NCBI GenBank assembly: GCA_963969395.1
Contig: OZ017805.1
Span: forward strand, 9,734,001 to 9,798,000
Direction of reading: 5' to 3'
DNA length: 64,000 nucleotides
Origin: Pseudoscleropodium purum
Taxonomy: Eukaryota > Streptophyta > Bryopsida > Hypnales > Brachytheciaceae
The notes under the pieces were generated by a model. It saw only the letters and a program-made list of their open reading frames with translations, had not been told where the DNA came from and did not search any database. Positions 1 through 12,740 of this stretch are shown here, in pieces. A program made the translations under genes and the position numbers. Each line of letters starts with the position of its first letter. The first letter of the stretch is position 1.

Positions 1-538
1 AAGCAACTTCATGGACATTTGATCAAATTCGAGTTTTAGTTGCACTAATCTTGACAACAACTTTGGCTTTAGTACAACTCCCTCCGGTCCTTGGCACCTC
101 TTCATGTCAATGTAGATGTGAAGATTGTAGAGTAACTTGCTATAGTCTGTATTTTTGAAGCTTTGATAATACTCCGAGATACTAAAGATTGTTTTCATTG
201 CACCCACCACATATGAGAATATGTATGGTTTTTTCTGGTCAGGATCTATTGTCTTGCATGTCATGAAGATCATACACTCCCCTCTTCGACTAAACTTGTT
301 GACGGATGTAGTTAATGATATTGATAGGTTGGTGGGCAAGTTTGAAAACTTCGTTCTGAAGCTTAGGTGATTCATTGTAGGGACCAATATGAGTATCCAA
401 AACTCCACTTTCTCTAACTCTTGCCACTCCCAACATCCTCCAAGAACTTTTTCGTCCCTGATTGAGAACTTTGATTTCATTTGGTGCAATGTTATATTGC
501 TTGTAGAATGTTGAGAGATTTTTAATTTGGTTCCCCAT
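1..538 (-). pseudogene. Decayed coding remnant of unrecognised element E1 (runs off the left edge)
   Basis: On the minus strand an open stretch of 82 codons (538-290) is followed in another frame by about 85 further codons reading toward position 1, including IFSYVVGAMKTIFSISEYYQ and YSKLLYNLHIYIDMKRCQGP. One frame change near 290 therefore breaks it. I do not recognise the protein, and no catalytic motif is visible. Just upstream, in gene direction, lie the palindrome cluster at 577-906 and a region at 1,200-2,705 whose outer end is homologous to the 5' end of E2 near 20.7-20.9 kb. I infer an exon of a transposon-borne gene whose remainder lies outside the window. Confidence is moderate that it was coding and low for any function. 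Confidence 0.45.
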
Positions 539-576
539 CTATAGTGCCAAATTCTTATGAATGTACTTTCATCATG

Positions 577-906
577 TTAACTCGATTCGAGTTAAAATGC
601 GTATTGTGTTAACTCTCTAGATGTTAACTATGTACTTGTAGATCTTAAGTTTTCTATTTTGTTAGAATGCATAGATGTTAATTGCTTTGTTTTTTTATTT
701 AGGAAGGTTTTTTGACTAGTCTAAGTGCATATATTTGGAATATAGTTTAACTCAAATTGAGTAGAATTGAGGATCACAATTCTACTTGATTCGAATTAAA
801 CTGTGTACCGCAATTCTACTCAATCCGAGTTAAACTATGTTTTGCAATTCTACTCGATCCGAGTTAAATAGTGTTCCGCAATTCTACTTGATCCAAGTAG
901 AATTGC
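577..906. repeat. Palindrome cluster A
   Basis: At least six copies of a short imperfect palindrome occur here. The first, TTAACTCGATTCGAGTTAA at 577-595, is symmetric except for its central base. The last, 878-906, has two perfect 13-base arms (GCAATTCTACTTG and its complement) around the three bases ATC. The others lie near 747, 778, 812 and 844. The same motif recurs at 8.64-9.92 kb, upstream of the plus-strand DUF7869 remnant. Confidence 0.8.
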
Positions 907-1199
907 AGTTCACACTTCATCTTGACCTTACAAAATGGTAGATCTTTTAGCTACATGGGACTGACTTCAAGTTGAATTAATAGGCGTTGATTTGAATTGA
1001 CATGCATCAACCTAAATTTTAATGGAGGAATAATTTTACTCAAATAAACTGACAAGTATACCTTTTGAATGGGAGGAGGAATACAGACTTGCAACCTCAT
1101 GAACTAGTTTTATATTCCCTTCAACCCTTCTTGAGCTTTGTGAAAAAGTGATGAGATTCCCTTCACCCCTCGTGAATCAGCTCTATAGTAACAATAGGC

Positions 1200-2705
1200 A
1201 ATAAGAACATGTTAACAACTTTAGTGTAAATCTACACTCTACTTCAATAAAAAAACAAAAACTTCAATGATCAGAGAAACAATAGTGGATTGGAGACTAC
1301 AACACCTAAAGCAACTAAGACACCTTTAGTAGCCTACAAGTATTGAAATCTAGGATGCACTAGATTAAGGAACTTCATCTCTCGAGCTCAATGTAAGAAC
1401 AAGACAATCTCAAATTCCACTTATCCAAATTATCTTCAAGTGAAAGGGAAAGCCAAGAAATGTGGCATAGCTACAACAAAGCATTTAGCATACCAAATCA
1501 ATAATTTTAACAAAGCTTCATAGAAACAACTCTCATACTTTCAAAATTTCAAGTTCTTTACACTGTGATTAGAGAGAAGAACACAACATTCACAAGTTTG
1601 AGCAATTGCAATGTAGTAGAAGCTTGAGCAAATTCAAGAGAAGTCTATCAAGAGAGGTCCGAAACAACAACCATAGACCCCAGACCCTCAAATCGCATCT
1701 CAATGTAATGAAAAATTTCAAGTCCCCTACACTATAATCAAACCATGAACACAACATTGACAAATTGCCTAAACCACAATACAATTGAAGCGTGAGCAAA
1801 TTCAGGAGAAAATCGACATGAGAGGTTGGAAACAACAACCACTAACTAAAAACCTCCAATCACGAGCTGAATGAAAATTTAATGTAAACAAAAGACGACC
1901 TTAAATCCTAAACCAAAAGCTCAATGCACAAACTAGATAGACAGAGAAGTGATACTTAGAAGTAGAACTTTGAACACTTACAGAACTTGGACCCATTCCT
2001 CTTTACAACTGCACACCTTTCTCTTCAAACGCGCATGAACAAACCAAAACTACTCTCAATGCATGCAAAAGAATGTACAAAAATACCTCAAACCCTAAAG
2101 TTGTAAGAATTGGCTCTTCTTTACAACTACGCACCCTCTCTTCATATATGCATGAACAAACCAAAACCACTCTCAATGCATGCAAAAGAGTGAGCAAAAA
2201 TACCTCAAATCCTAGCATTCTAAGCTAGCAATGTACAAAGATCCAAAACCAACAATAGCCTAGGTGCAACAAAGCATGAATGGCGGAAAACAATACAAAA
2301 TGGAAAACCCTCATGATGCCAAACTAGAAAGATGGTGAAGTATAAAACCTAACCTGACAAATTGCACCATCCAAAACACCATACTCAGGCCGTCCAAAAC
2401 CCCTACGTGATACTCAAGATACCATACTTGGTTTAGGATTTTTGGACATTGAACCCTCCCCCAATGCTCTAGGGTTAGGGAGGATCGCCCTCTCCAATGC
2501 CCCATATTTTACCCTCATAGAGAACCCTAAAAAATTTTATTTGCCATATATGATAAATTTTCCAAATTTTGAATTCATATTTATAGTCAAATATCTCAAA
2601 TTAGCTAACAAATATACTAAAATAAAAATTCAAGTGTAACAAATTAGTAGGCAATTTTTGACATGTACCCTTTGGTAGGACAGTAGAGGAGTCAATCCTC
2701 TCTAA
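1200..2705 (-). mobile_element. Non-coding 5' region of element E1
   Basis: No convincing coding sequence lies here. Two internal duplications are visible: about 170 bp apart (AGCTTGAGCAAATTCAAGAG near 1,621 and AGCGTGAGCAAATTCAGGAG near 1,790), and about 115 bp apart (1,998-2,110 and 2,115-2,215, both containing CTCAATGCATGCAAAAGA). The outer part, about 2,480-2,705, aligns with 20,690-20,902: both contain TTTTATTTGCCA, GAATTCATATTT, TTTGACAT-TACCCT and CAATCCTC in the same order. This marks the start of two related minus-strand elements. The element class is not recognised. Confidence 0.5.
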
Positions 2706-4242
2706 GATCGTAAACTATAACCTTCATATCCAATACCTAAACCTTAAACCAATATCCCATGCCCTCAAAGTATACTCGGAGACCCAAAATTAAAGTAGAG
2801 TTTGCAAACCATGAAGATGTCTTGAATTAGCCCATTTTATTTAAGTTTTTAAGAAGTGCCACAATGGCAATTACTGAAAATATGAAGAAGCCCTTTATTT
2901 CTATATTCATACATCTTTATAACCAAAAAGTATCTTACAATCATATTCCTAGACTTTTCCATACATAATAGGTGATGTCATCCACATTTTCAATTAAAGT
3001 GAGTAATTTATAGAAAAATATATTTATTTTTATATAGAGAAAAATAGAATTTTTTTTAAAAATGGATTGATCTTACCCCATGCAATATCAAACTGCTAAC
3101 CCTATCTCCAATACACCATACTATAGTTTTAAGCATCATCAATAAACCGGCCTATATCCTATTTTTAATTTCCTATAGTTGCAAATGGATTCAATACAAA
3201 GAATAATTTTTTGAAGGTTGTTATTCCAAAAGTAAGCTAGTGTATTGTAGAAGCGCCAATTTATTGCTCGTTTGCTTTTTCTATAGGTTAGACTCATTAT
3301 AATTATTTTTAATGCATCTCTTTTTGAATGAAAAGAATACCGATCATAACATATTTGCTTCCATTTTTTTTCAAGTATTTCTAAAATAGCTATAGGATTT
3401 GGAATATTTTGTTTGTAGGTACTTATTCGTCACCATAGGTCCTCCAAAGTGTGTGTATTTATAGAATGACTCAATGAATGCTCGAAGAGCTCAATTTAAT
3501 AGTAGACTTATGTCACAAAAATTCAATTGATGTGTTTAAAGGGTTTAAGACTTTTTTCAATTTCATAGTCTCTAATAGCTCTTAGAAATTCAATAGGTGC
3601 ATTTAAAGGGGTTAAGGAAAAACCTTACTATTGTTTTACCAAATTGGACTAGAAATTAGTTTTGTTACCTTACACTAGTAAAATTATATTTGGGTGGAGG
3701 CTTTTCTAGAATTGTATATATTTAAGAGATTGTGTTAGTAAAGTGTTCGCTATTGGTAACTAAAATTAATATCAATGGCAAAGGGTCACTTGAGGATCAT
3801 ATCCAAATGATATGTCAAAGGTCTTTTTTGAGGTTCATTTCCAATTTTTCAAACATGATTCAAAAATATTTTATTGATTATCTACATATTTTAATTTATA
3901 AAAGAAATAGTATGTAGGACAATAATAAAGTTTTTTCTTAAATGATTTATTTACCTACATTCTTGAACAATATTTTAGGGACCAAAATATTTTATTTAAG
4001 AAAAGACTTTATTGAAGTGGGACAATAGTAAAGTCTTTTTTTACATAATTTTAAGTATATCGGTAAACAATTTTACAAAGCAACAAATCATCTTCAAAAT
4101 GAAAACAAGGCGAGCACTCTAGAATTTATTTATTTTTCGATTATGAGGATTATTGAAAAATTATTGAAGTTCATTAAAGTAATAGACATGATTTTTTTCC
4201 ATGATTTTGGTAATTTACCAAGAACTTGATTTAAAATAGTCT

Positions 4243-4700
4243 CCTCATTTTCTTAAATTTCACCTATAAGTGGATTGAAAAGGACTACAAATGAAATATA
4301 ATTACAAATTCTTAGACATTTGAATAATTGCAACTTCCACAACTTTTTTTAGATGTTTTGGTTCAGGGAATTCTATGACTTCTTATTTTTTGAAACTATA
4401 AAGTACAAGGCCTAATTCTTTAAGAATAAACAAAGAACTTCATTCAAAATGACCATGAATGCAATGTGCTTTTGAATTTTTTTTACTTATGAATAATTAA
4501 AATTATTTGAACTTTTCTTTTATCATGTTCTTATAAATTCCATGACTTTTTATTTGTTTGGCTATTAAAGTATAAGCCACAATTTCTCTCTATTTTCTTA
4601 ATTCACGTAGAAAATGATGGAAAATGCCTTCGAATGAAATATTTAATTAAATTCTTATAATAGAGAGGGATTGCACCTTCTACAACTACTTTTGTCATCA
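4243..4700. repeat. Two diverged units related to the 360 bp satellite
   Basis: Two segments about 344 bp apart share the order: Ttttcttaa-ttcac, aatgaaatat-taa, aaattctta, then gcaacttccacaact or gcaccttctacaact. Between them, CTATGACTT...TAAAGTACAAGGCC corresponds to CCATGACTTTTGTG...TTAAAGTACAAGGCC in the array at 26.0-28.65 kb. Similarity is by eye and low. Confidence 0.35.
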
Positions 4701-5834
4701 TTTAAATTGTAAAATTTTTTGAAACTCATATTCTTACAGTCAATTAAGAATGATGAGTTGTGTCATATTGATTTTTATGAGTGTATTGAGAACTTCGACT
4801 TCTTTAGTGTCAATGTCTTGTATGAATTGTGTGAATGTTGGTATTCAATTGTGGCCATTAATGAAAGGAGTACTTTTGAATAATTTAAAAAAACATTCAT
4901 ATAGGAATACATTAATAATGGACACAAGTTGAATGTTTGTGTGGATTCACAAGTTCTTATGTATTTTTTGTTTGTACATTTATATGCACTTCTAACTCAA
5001 TCATATCATTTCAGTGATTGACCTATTGGATTTTAAAACATACCTATTACCAAAAATCTTAAACTCCCAAATGCCCAAGGCCTTTCTTGGTCTTCTATTA
5101 AATTTTCTTAATTTGAACAAGAAGCAAACATTTAGATAATGTGTACCAATTATTTTAGAATTGGTACCATAATAAACTAGTCATATTAGAGACTACATTT
5201 AAGAAAAATACTACAATATCACTTACAAATTGAATGATTATAAAGTTTAATTATAATAGTGTTAGAACTACCCAAGTGATTTCAAGTTCTTCAATCTTCT
5301 TTTTACATCTAAAATCTAAAAGTTGGTTACTAATAAAATATGATGTAAAAAGGGCCTAATAAAGTAATAATAGGTAGAATCCTAATGACTTTATAGCTTT
5401 TTAGAATCTATTGTACATATTTTTAAATGAATTTCTAATAAGACCCCTTTAAGATCTAGTGAATTTGAAGTTCATTTCCAAGATCCATAAATACTACCAA
5501 AACTAAGTCTAATTTTCAATGAATAGTTTAGTTCAAAATCTTGAATAGAAAAATCCTAATCAATCATTTTTTAATTCAAATTTCTCATGTTCAAATTAGA
5601 CTTTGATAAGAATATTTCAAAAATATATACCCCTGAAAAAAGACACTTCGTGAAGGTTTCTTAAACTTCAAAGTACAATCCACACAAGAACTTTGTGCCC
5701 TTGACATTTTTGAGTTCGTTGCCTAAACCCTAAGCCCTACCCTTTGAAATACAAATACCAGTCTTTTTAATTTGCTAGAAAGGTCTTTAGAGTATATGCT
5801 AGTCTTGAAATAGTTGTACAATATTTGGAATTGG

Positions 5835-6015
5835 AAGATGCCCACTTAATATGAGAGTCAGTTGGCATGTAAGTGGAGAGTGTCCACACATATTGGACAC
5901 TATTAACAAGAAAGGAAGGAAGGCTCTACAATTTATTCAACTGAAGTTAATAGCTCACTGTCTTGCCAACCATGTGAAGTAGCAGAATTTGAACTGAGCT
6001 AGTGACTGCGTGCTA
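5835..6015 (-). repeat. Possible SINE-like fragment
   Basis: Read on the minus strand, the segment starts GGCTCAATTAGTAATTAGC and contains CTCAGTTCAAATTCTGC, which resembles an internal RNA polymerase III box B (GGTTCAAATCC). The downstream part does not align with the better SINE-like pair at 14.5 and 28.9 kb, so this is only a suggestion. Confidence 0.2.
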
Positions 6016-7171
6016 ATTACTAATTGAGCCAAATGAATATATTTAGATTTAAGGTAAATAAAGTTATTGAGAACAAAATGGAAAGCAAATTTTTCATTTT
6101 AGTTAAGAGTCCTTGTCCTCTCCGGCCTTCAGTTTAGTGATCTATGTAATCAAGCATTTACTTAAGTTGTAAATAGTAAGCATTCAATTCAGAGAGGAAG
6201 CATTCAGTTTAAGTTAGTAGGTCCATAAATTGACTATATAAATGCTAGAATTGAATTTTGGGGGGGTAAATCATATTGAAATATTTTTTAATAAAGTTAC
6301 CTTGAAAGACAAAAGGACCCTAAAGCCTAATTCAAGTTGTTTCATATTGTTTGGAAATTAGTAGAATTATTTAAGAAATTTTTAAGTTGAAATAGCTTAA
6401 TGCTATGAAATTGACCACCACCAAAAAGGTACATTCATTTGTTTGTACATCTATAAAGGCTATGAGAAAATATCATTCATGTACAAATACAATTCAAGTG
6501 GTGGGTGATTTTAAAGCATGTGTGCTCTTAGAACCTTCTACTTCAATTGTATGAGTGCCCCAAATGTTGGATGAGCATGCAAAATTTGACATTTTCATTT
6601 CATTTTCCTATTTGCTATAGCAGAAGGCCTTTTTAAGAAAATAAAAAAATATATAAGTTTGGGTGATGCTCTAAAAGTACTGTATGCTTTGATCAATTTT
6701 ACAAAATAATATTAATTCAAATTCTATTTAAATAAAGCTTGTAATGAAGTTTTTCAGAAATTATAATGTGGCAATACCTTTAAAAGACCCAGGGATTTTC
6801 TAAAGATAGAAACATAGTCAAAAATTGTGATTTCTTAATACATTATCAAAAAAAGTGGAATTGAAATTTTTATTTGAAACTTTTAACTTTTAAAACTGAA
6901 GTACAATATTTTAGAAGGATGTAAAATTTTTTTTATCCAACTTAACCTCATGGATTGAAAGATTATATCATTTTAAGTATTAGACAATTTATTTTCATTT
7001 TTGCAATAGACAATTAGCAAACTTTTGAAGTAAAATTTCTGCTCTATATCCAAATAAGCATTTAGACCATTGATAAGTATAATGTATTGTATCATTCATG
7101 AAAAATCATCATTTTGGACATTTTTCGTAGAAAACTGAGCTTGTAAAAGTATAACTGCCTTGGTGTTTTTA

Positions 7172-7235
7172 GATTGTGGGTTTAGGTTTATGAGTTTAGA
7201 TCTAGGGTAAGGATTTAGGGTTTAGGGTTAAAACC
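7172..7235 (+). repeat. Degenerate interstitial TTTAGGG repeats
   Basis: Contains GGGTTTAGG, GATTTAGGGTTTAGGGTTAA and similar. There are only two exact tandem units, surrounded by decayed ones. This is the plant telomere motif at trace level. It does not indicate a chromosome end. Confidence 0.5.
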
Positions 7236-8050
7236 CTTCTAAGTGCTATTAAATCTTACAATTGTACCCTACGTTGAGGTTTAGGTACATTACATCCACT
7301 ACAAAATCTTTTTTTGTTGCTTGAATTTTCCTTCCATTAAGCCCATTTAGAATTTTCAGGATTTTGCATAATATAATTGACAATATTTTAGTAATTGTAG
7401 CTATTGCCTTCCTACTTTACCACACTACAAACTCAACATCATGGAAGATTTAGAGAACCTTGTTTTAAAAGGCTAAAATCAAGGTAGGCTTTCCAAAATT
7501 TTGCATTACTAATGCTTAATGAAGGCATTGTTAGTAGAATTGAAATAAAGAAGGTCGTACTAGTTAAAATCAAGGTCTTACAATCAAGTCCGAAGGCTTT
7601 ATAGCATAGGATATGGAATATTATCTTTTTTTCTTTTTCAATTTTTGAATATACATGGATAATATTTTTTAAAGTTTTTTAATTTTCAAAATTTTTTGTT
7701 TTTCATTGTCATTTTTTTTCAGATTTCAATTTTTTTTTGTTAATCTTTTCTACATTTTTTGAATGTCACTTTATAATTCTTGAAATTTTTATTTTCTACC
7801 ATATTTAATTATATTTTGAATTTCTTCAACGGATTTGACCTAAATGTAGGATGCTTCCAGAGAATGTTGCGTAAAACAAGAATGTAGGTAGAATATAGAA
7901 GTATGGGCTTTTCTTTAATTCTCTCAACCTACAATTGTTGTAGCAATTTTCTAGGAAAGTAACGTGTGAACGAGGAATTCAACCACTATCTAGTGGCTTA
8001 AAGTCTTTTCATTAATGAAGCACATGGTTAATTTTTGTGAATAGAGATTC

Positions 8051-8620
8051 TTCTTCAAAAATAACATGCAACCGTTTGAATCTCCCTATATTCCTTCTCG
8101 CCTAACTCTTCCCGCTTTCGAGCACTACACTATCTCCTCTCAAGCGAAGTTCTTCACTTCATTTTCTCTTGTTCAACTTCTTTCGCTCGTAGTTCTTTTT
8201 GCTTGATGTTGAAGTTGTGTTTGCTTTGGAGGACTCCCCAATCTTGGTGTTGTGCTTGCGGTTTGTATTTTCAGCTTAGCGTTTGAAACTTTTGTGACCA
8301 TTTTGTTGTGACTCAGTTGAGGTGCAACCCTGACCTGCATGAGATCCCATTGACATTGTGTCTAACATTCTCATGTATGTACTAGAATTGACATTGATTC
8401 TTTTATCATTAGGATGTTTCACAATTCTTTTAAAGACGATGATCATAGTGAATGCAATTTAAATGAATACATATATTTTGATTCCATGTCAATAGTTTCG
8501 TGAATTTTTGTACCTTTTGTTTCAATATTTGACACTTAGTTTTACATTCCCCTTCTTCATTGTATTGAAAGAAATTTCTACATGACCTAATATCTGTGTC
8601 GGGTTTTACGGGATTACATA
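8051..8620 (+). promoter_or_regulatory. Pyrimidine-rich region upstream of the DUF7869 remnant
   Basis: From about 8,085 to 8,220 the plus strand is rich in CTC/TTC (CTCCCTATATTCCTTCTCGCC, then CTCTCCTC and TTTCTCTTGTTC), like the 5' leader of many plant genes. It lies upstream of the palindrome-bearing array and the plus-strand pseudogene. Promoter function is inference only. Confidence 0.25.
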
Positions 8621-8625
8621 TTTTT

Positions 8626-9182
8626 GAAGACCTACGTTAAGGAATTCAACTCAAGTTGAGTTGAATAGTAATTCAAAATATCAAAGTAACTATAATGTAT
8701 TTCAAGAGATTCTACTCAATTTGAATTAAAATGAATTCCAAATAATGTGTTATTGACAGATGTATACTCTCTACTTGTCAAACGTTATTAATTAAGACTT
8801 CTGCAATTTTCTGAAGACCTAAGTTAGGAAATTCAACTCAAGTCAAATTGAACAACAATTTAGAATATTAGACATGTAGAAATATATTTAAAGAGATTCT
8901 ATTCGATTCGAGTTAAAATGAATTCTTGGTGATGTGTTATTGGTGGAAGTATAATATCTCAGTCATATTTCACTATGTAAGACTAGCGCAATTTTCTGAA
9001 TTCCTACGTTAGGAAATTCAACTCAAGTCAAGTTGAATTGTAGTTCAGAATACCAAAGTACATAGATTGCATTTCGAGAGATTCTACTTGAATTGAGTTA
9101 AAATGAATTTCTCATGATGTGTTATCAATGAAAATAGAATCTGCATTTGTTATAATTGACCAACTAAGATTGATGCAATTTC
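8626..9182 (+). repeat. Three tandem units of about 186 bp carrying palindrome A
   Basis: Units start at about 8,626, 8,813 and 8,998 (GAAGACCTACGTTA, GAAGACCTAAGTTA, GAATTCCTACGTTA), each followed by GGAATTCAACTCAAG or GAAATTCAACTCAAG. Each unit has two palindromic sites about 60 bp apart. In the first unit TTCAACTCAAGTTGAGTTGAA (about 8,645) is a perfect inverted repeat around one base. The second type is TTCTACTCRATTYGAGTTAAA-like. Further single sites follow near 9,230, 9,412, 9,578 and 9,895. Confidence 0.75.
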
Positions 9183-10039
9183 CAAACTATCAGAACTATA
9201 ACTGCTCTAGTAATTCATTAATGATGAAATTGAATTTAACTTGAGTTGAATTAAATGGTGCATTTGTTCTCTTCCTCTCTAGATCTAGAGATATAGTATA
9301 TTTTTAAATCTTACTAAGGCTAATTTTGCATTCAGATGACCAGATTATTCTATTATAAATGAATAACTAATAACTAAAATATCTCTTTTTGAATCAACAT
9401 TGCACTAGTAATTTAACTCAATTCGAGTTACATTGAATAAATAGAGGTTTCAATCAACTGCATTTTTGATATTTTTAGTCAACTATATATTCTCTTCTTG
9501 ACGTTTTGTTTCTTTATGAGGTTGTCAATGTTATTAAGATAAAGACCTTTGTTTTTTAATCTTCAAAATTAGATGAAGCAATTCTATTCGATGTGAGTTG
9601 AATAGCACTACGGTGTTCTGATGGAGTTTTAGTTCATCAAATAATATTGGAGCTGCTAAAACTTTGTATATCATGTGGTATTGTTCAAATATTTAAAAAG
9701 GATGATTGATTATTAAATTTTTATTTTTAATACTACTAAATTTGGAATAATGTATATTATAGTATCTACATTTTAGGATGCCTAAACTCATAGATTATAT
9801 CATGAGAATGATTTAATTTAGAAGAATTAATATAGGACTTTGTTTTGTGGATTGCTATTATTAATACTCTTGTTTAGGACATGTAATTTGTATTTCAACT
9901 CTACTCAAGTTGAATTACTGTGTTGTATTACTATTGCGTTTAGATATGATTTAATAAGAAAATGCTCTTTATTGAATTTTTTTTATTTGTGTAGGTATTA
10001 TGGAATCTACATAAAACTCGTTATCGGAGTACTCTTTTG

Positions 10040-12740
10040 ATGAAAGGGAGATTGAAAATATTCTTGAAGAAGTTGTTGATGTTCCTAAATGTAAAGGCAT
10101 ATTTAGACATCTGTGGATGACAAAGATTGTTGACCTTCATAGTGCGACTGGAGTGCATATGGCAGAGGAAATTTGTCAAAGTGTTAACTCTGACCTCATT
10201 AATGGATTTGACGGTCCCATTGGAGATTCACTCGTGGCTGTCCAAATCTTAAAGTATTTGAATGTGGAAAATGTTTTGAATGATTGGAGGTACTATGTGA
10301 GGGCCTAGCTAATTCAACAAGTGTTCTTGAATAGAGCAAGCCTTCGTAATCATGAGCTTCGTGATGAATTCAATCGTCGGTAAGTAAGCCTCTTGCAACC
10401 ACCCTCTTTGGGAATGAGACCTTATGCAAGCACCATCAGAAATCCTTAGATTTTGACTAGTAAGAAGGCCAAGGAATTGTAGACATAACAATCAATCAAC
10501 TTAGTTTCTAGCAAAGTCTATTGTTCGAAAAATTATATTCAACCTTTTCAAAGGGAGAAGATAAAGGCATTTTGGAAATGTATGTACTACAATACAACAT
10601 TTTATTTCCGATATCACAAGAAGTTGGATGTACATTGGCAAGTCAATTCTAATGCTAAAGGGAAGAAAGTGGTCATATTAAAAGGGATCGGTGTTTGTTT
10701 GTAAACTTAGTGGTCTATTGTAGATGTGTTAGAGAGCACATTCCATCGTTTCCAAGGGTTTGCAGCCAAGGGTGAATCAATGCATCTTCACAAGAATTTC
10801 GGTACGATAAAGCCTCAAAAGCATATGATGCAAGCCATTGTAACATTGGAGTGTTGATATAAAAAAGAAACAAACCATATGCCTCATTGCACGTATACTC
10901 TTCCATTTGGAGAGAAGGTGATGTCTAACGTTTTGTTAGCAACCTTCAAATGGAAGGAAACTATTCTTGAGGTCAATGCAGTGAATGTAGTGTGTTGGGT
11001 TGAAAGAGGTTTTGTTTCCAATATTAAAAAAATCAAGAAAAGAAATTTCCCTGATTACAATGCCAAGAAACCTAAAGATAATTTTGCACGATGTACTAAG
11101 TGTGATAGATTCAAAACTTCGAGAAGGACAATTGTTCTACCCTTGTGTAAGAAATGGACCAAGCTTTTGGAGAAACATTCGGCCAAAGCTCGGGCCCATC
11201 AAGACTAGTATTATGTGAATTATTTCAGGTCAAGTGCATAGCCTCACAAATGCTTGACTATCATGTATGACAAAATGGATCATGCCAAAATGGCTTTTCT
11301 TGTGTTTTCACACAAAAACAAGCAATTAGATGGGCTCAAGAAGCTTCTAGTCTCTGTGACAAGTATGATTACTTACGAGCATGCCAATGTCTGTTATGCA
11401 CATTACGGACTTGATATCTTTCTTTATGATTCGAACTACATAGTGGGGTCTTTAACAAAACTCCTACACGACATTGAACCACCCTCAAAGTACTCATTTA
11501 GAGAATTGTTCACTAGGTCAAACTCTGTTTTTTTTATTTTGTGTAGTACTGCAAGGAGTAGACATGTGCAATTCATTGCTTTGGCCACCTCCAAAAGCCC
11601 CAAGTGCTACAACTCCCCTAACTCCGGTTTTGAATGGACAAATGGACAATGCAACAAGGGACAACAAGAATAGATTTGTGTTTGGATTTTGTTCCCTCTT
11701 TATTGCTAAGCACATCTTCTGTGAGGTTTACGTCAGTTTCATGCTCGTCGGTCACATTTATGACGATATTGACACTTTATTTGGGAAGTGGAGTATACAA
11801 TTGAAGAAAGAGAACTTGCCTACCATCCCATCTCTTTGAAGTCCTTCATGGTTGTGGATTCCATACCAACAATCTTCACCTTCTTGAGGAGGTGCCCAAT
11901 TTCAGTGCCTTTATAGAAGGCTCACTTTTAGATGGAGGTGAATCACTTGTTGGCCATATGAAGGTGCAACAATTCAAGTTCTATTTGAACTCTACAAGTG
12001 TCTTTATTATGAAGTACAAGCACTATTGCACAAATAGTGATTGACTTCCAACAAAAGATGAAGGGATGAAGTTGTAACAAGAGGATTGTCCTTCAAAAAA
12101 AGTTGAAGGACAAAGTCTTTGGCCTCCTAGAGAGCCAATGCATGTAGTTCACTTTCCAATGTAGAGCGTAGATGACATTTATAAGGGCTTATCAAGGTTC
12201 ATTAAGTATTGGGAAACATTATGTAATGAAGATGGAAGTGGAGAGTACAGGAGACAGTTTGAACATTTGGTGTTGTATTGGTGTACAGTGAATGCAAGCT
12301 TGAAAGACCCAATTGAACCATCTACAACTTTAAAAGATAGTTTCTAACCTTCTCCTTGAGTTTAGAGGACCAAGGTAGACAAATTTGATGAGGATGGTGG
12401 GATTTGTAAGGAATTTGCTAAGGATGATGCCTTTGTGGGCCAACTTCGTGATCGCCCATTGCCAACATTCCATGCGGCACGTGACATTTATGAAGGATAT
12501 TTTGTTGTTGTTCAACCGGCTAATGGTGATTCCAAGCCTGTATGGTTTAAAAGAGCCTTGTTTGATCCTTTCTCTAATCCAGATCATCCCAATTGTATTT
12601 TCATTCTGTACTTTTGCCCCACATCATGGGAATGAAGTGTTCAAGGTTAATATACCAATTGGAACTCTGCCAAAAGATTGCATTAGAAAGTGGACAAAAC
12701 TCAAAATCCGGTCTGGAAAGATACAAATTCTTTGATGATG
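10040..12740 (+). pseudogene. Decayed transposase-like gene with DUF7869-type C-terminal domain (copy A)
   Basis: Plus-strand reading frames connect across several stops and frame changes. An N-terminal piece (10,040-10,308: VDLHSATGVHMAEEICQS) and a middle piece (10,540-10,700: KIKAFWKCMYYNTTFYFRYH) are followed by THMPH...LPFGEKVMSNVLL and a Cys-pair motif (ARCTKCDRF) near 11,090. MYDKMDHAKMAF comes next, then NGQMDNATRDNKNRFVFGF at 11,630-11,690 and FMLVGHIYDDIDTLFGKWS near 11,740-11,790. The last two match the QxDN...NKN and VGHTH(D/E)D(I/V)D signatures of the DUF7869 family, seen in plants, algae and oomycetes and thought to be transposon-derived with an RNase H-like arrangement of acidic residues. 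A homologous decayed copy lies inverted at 29.8-31.9 kb. No terminal repeats or target duplication were found. Many stops rule out a functional product. Confidence 0.7.

Larger units (their letters stand above)
2706..8050. other. AT-rich region without recognisable genes
   Basis: Only short chance ORFs are present. Two weak structures were seen. A diverged duplication sits at about 4,243-4,350 and 4,586-4,690, with spacing of about 344 bp. Its companion segments (ctatgacttcttattttttg near 4,375 and catgactttttatttgtttg near 4,540) resemble the core of the 26-28.6 kb satellite. Near 7,175-7,235 there are a few degenerate TTTAGGG units. The remainder looks like old, unidentifiable DNA. Confidence 0.5.
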
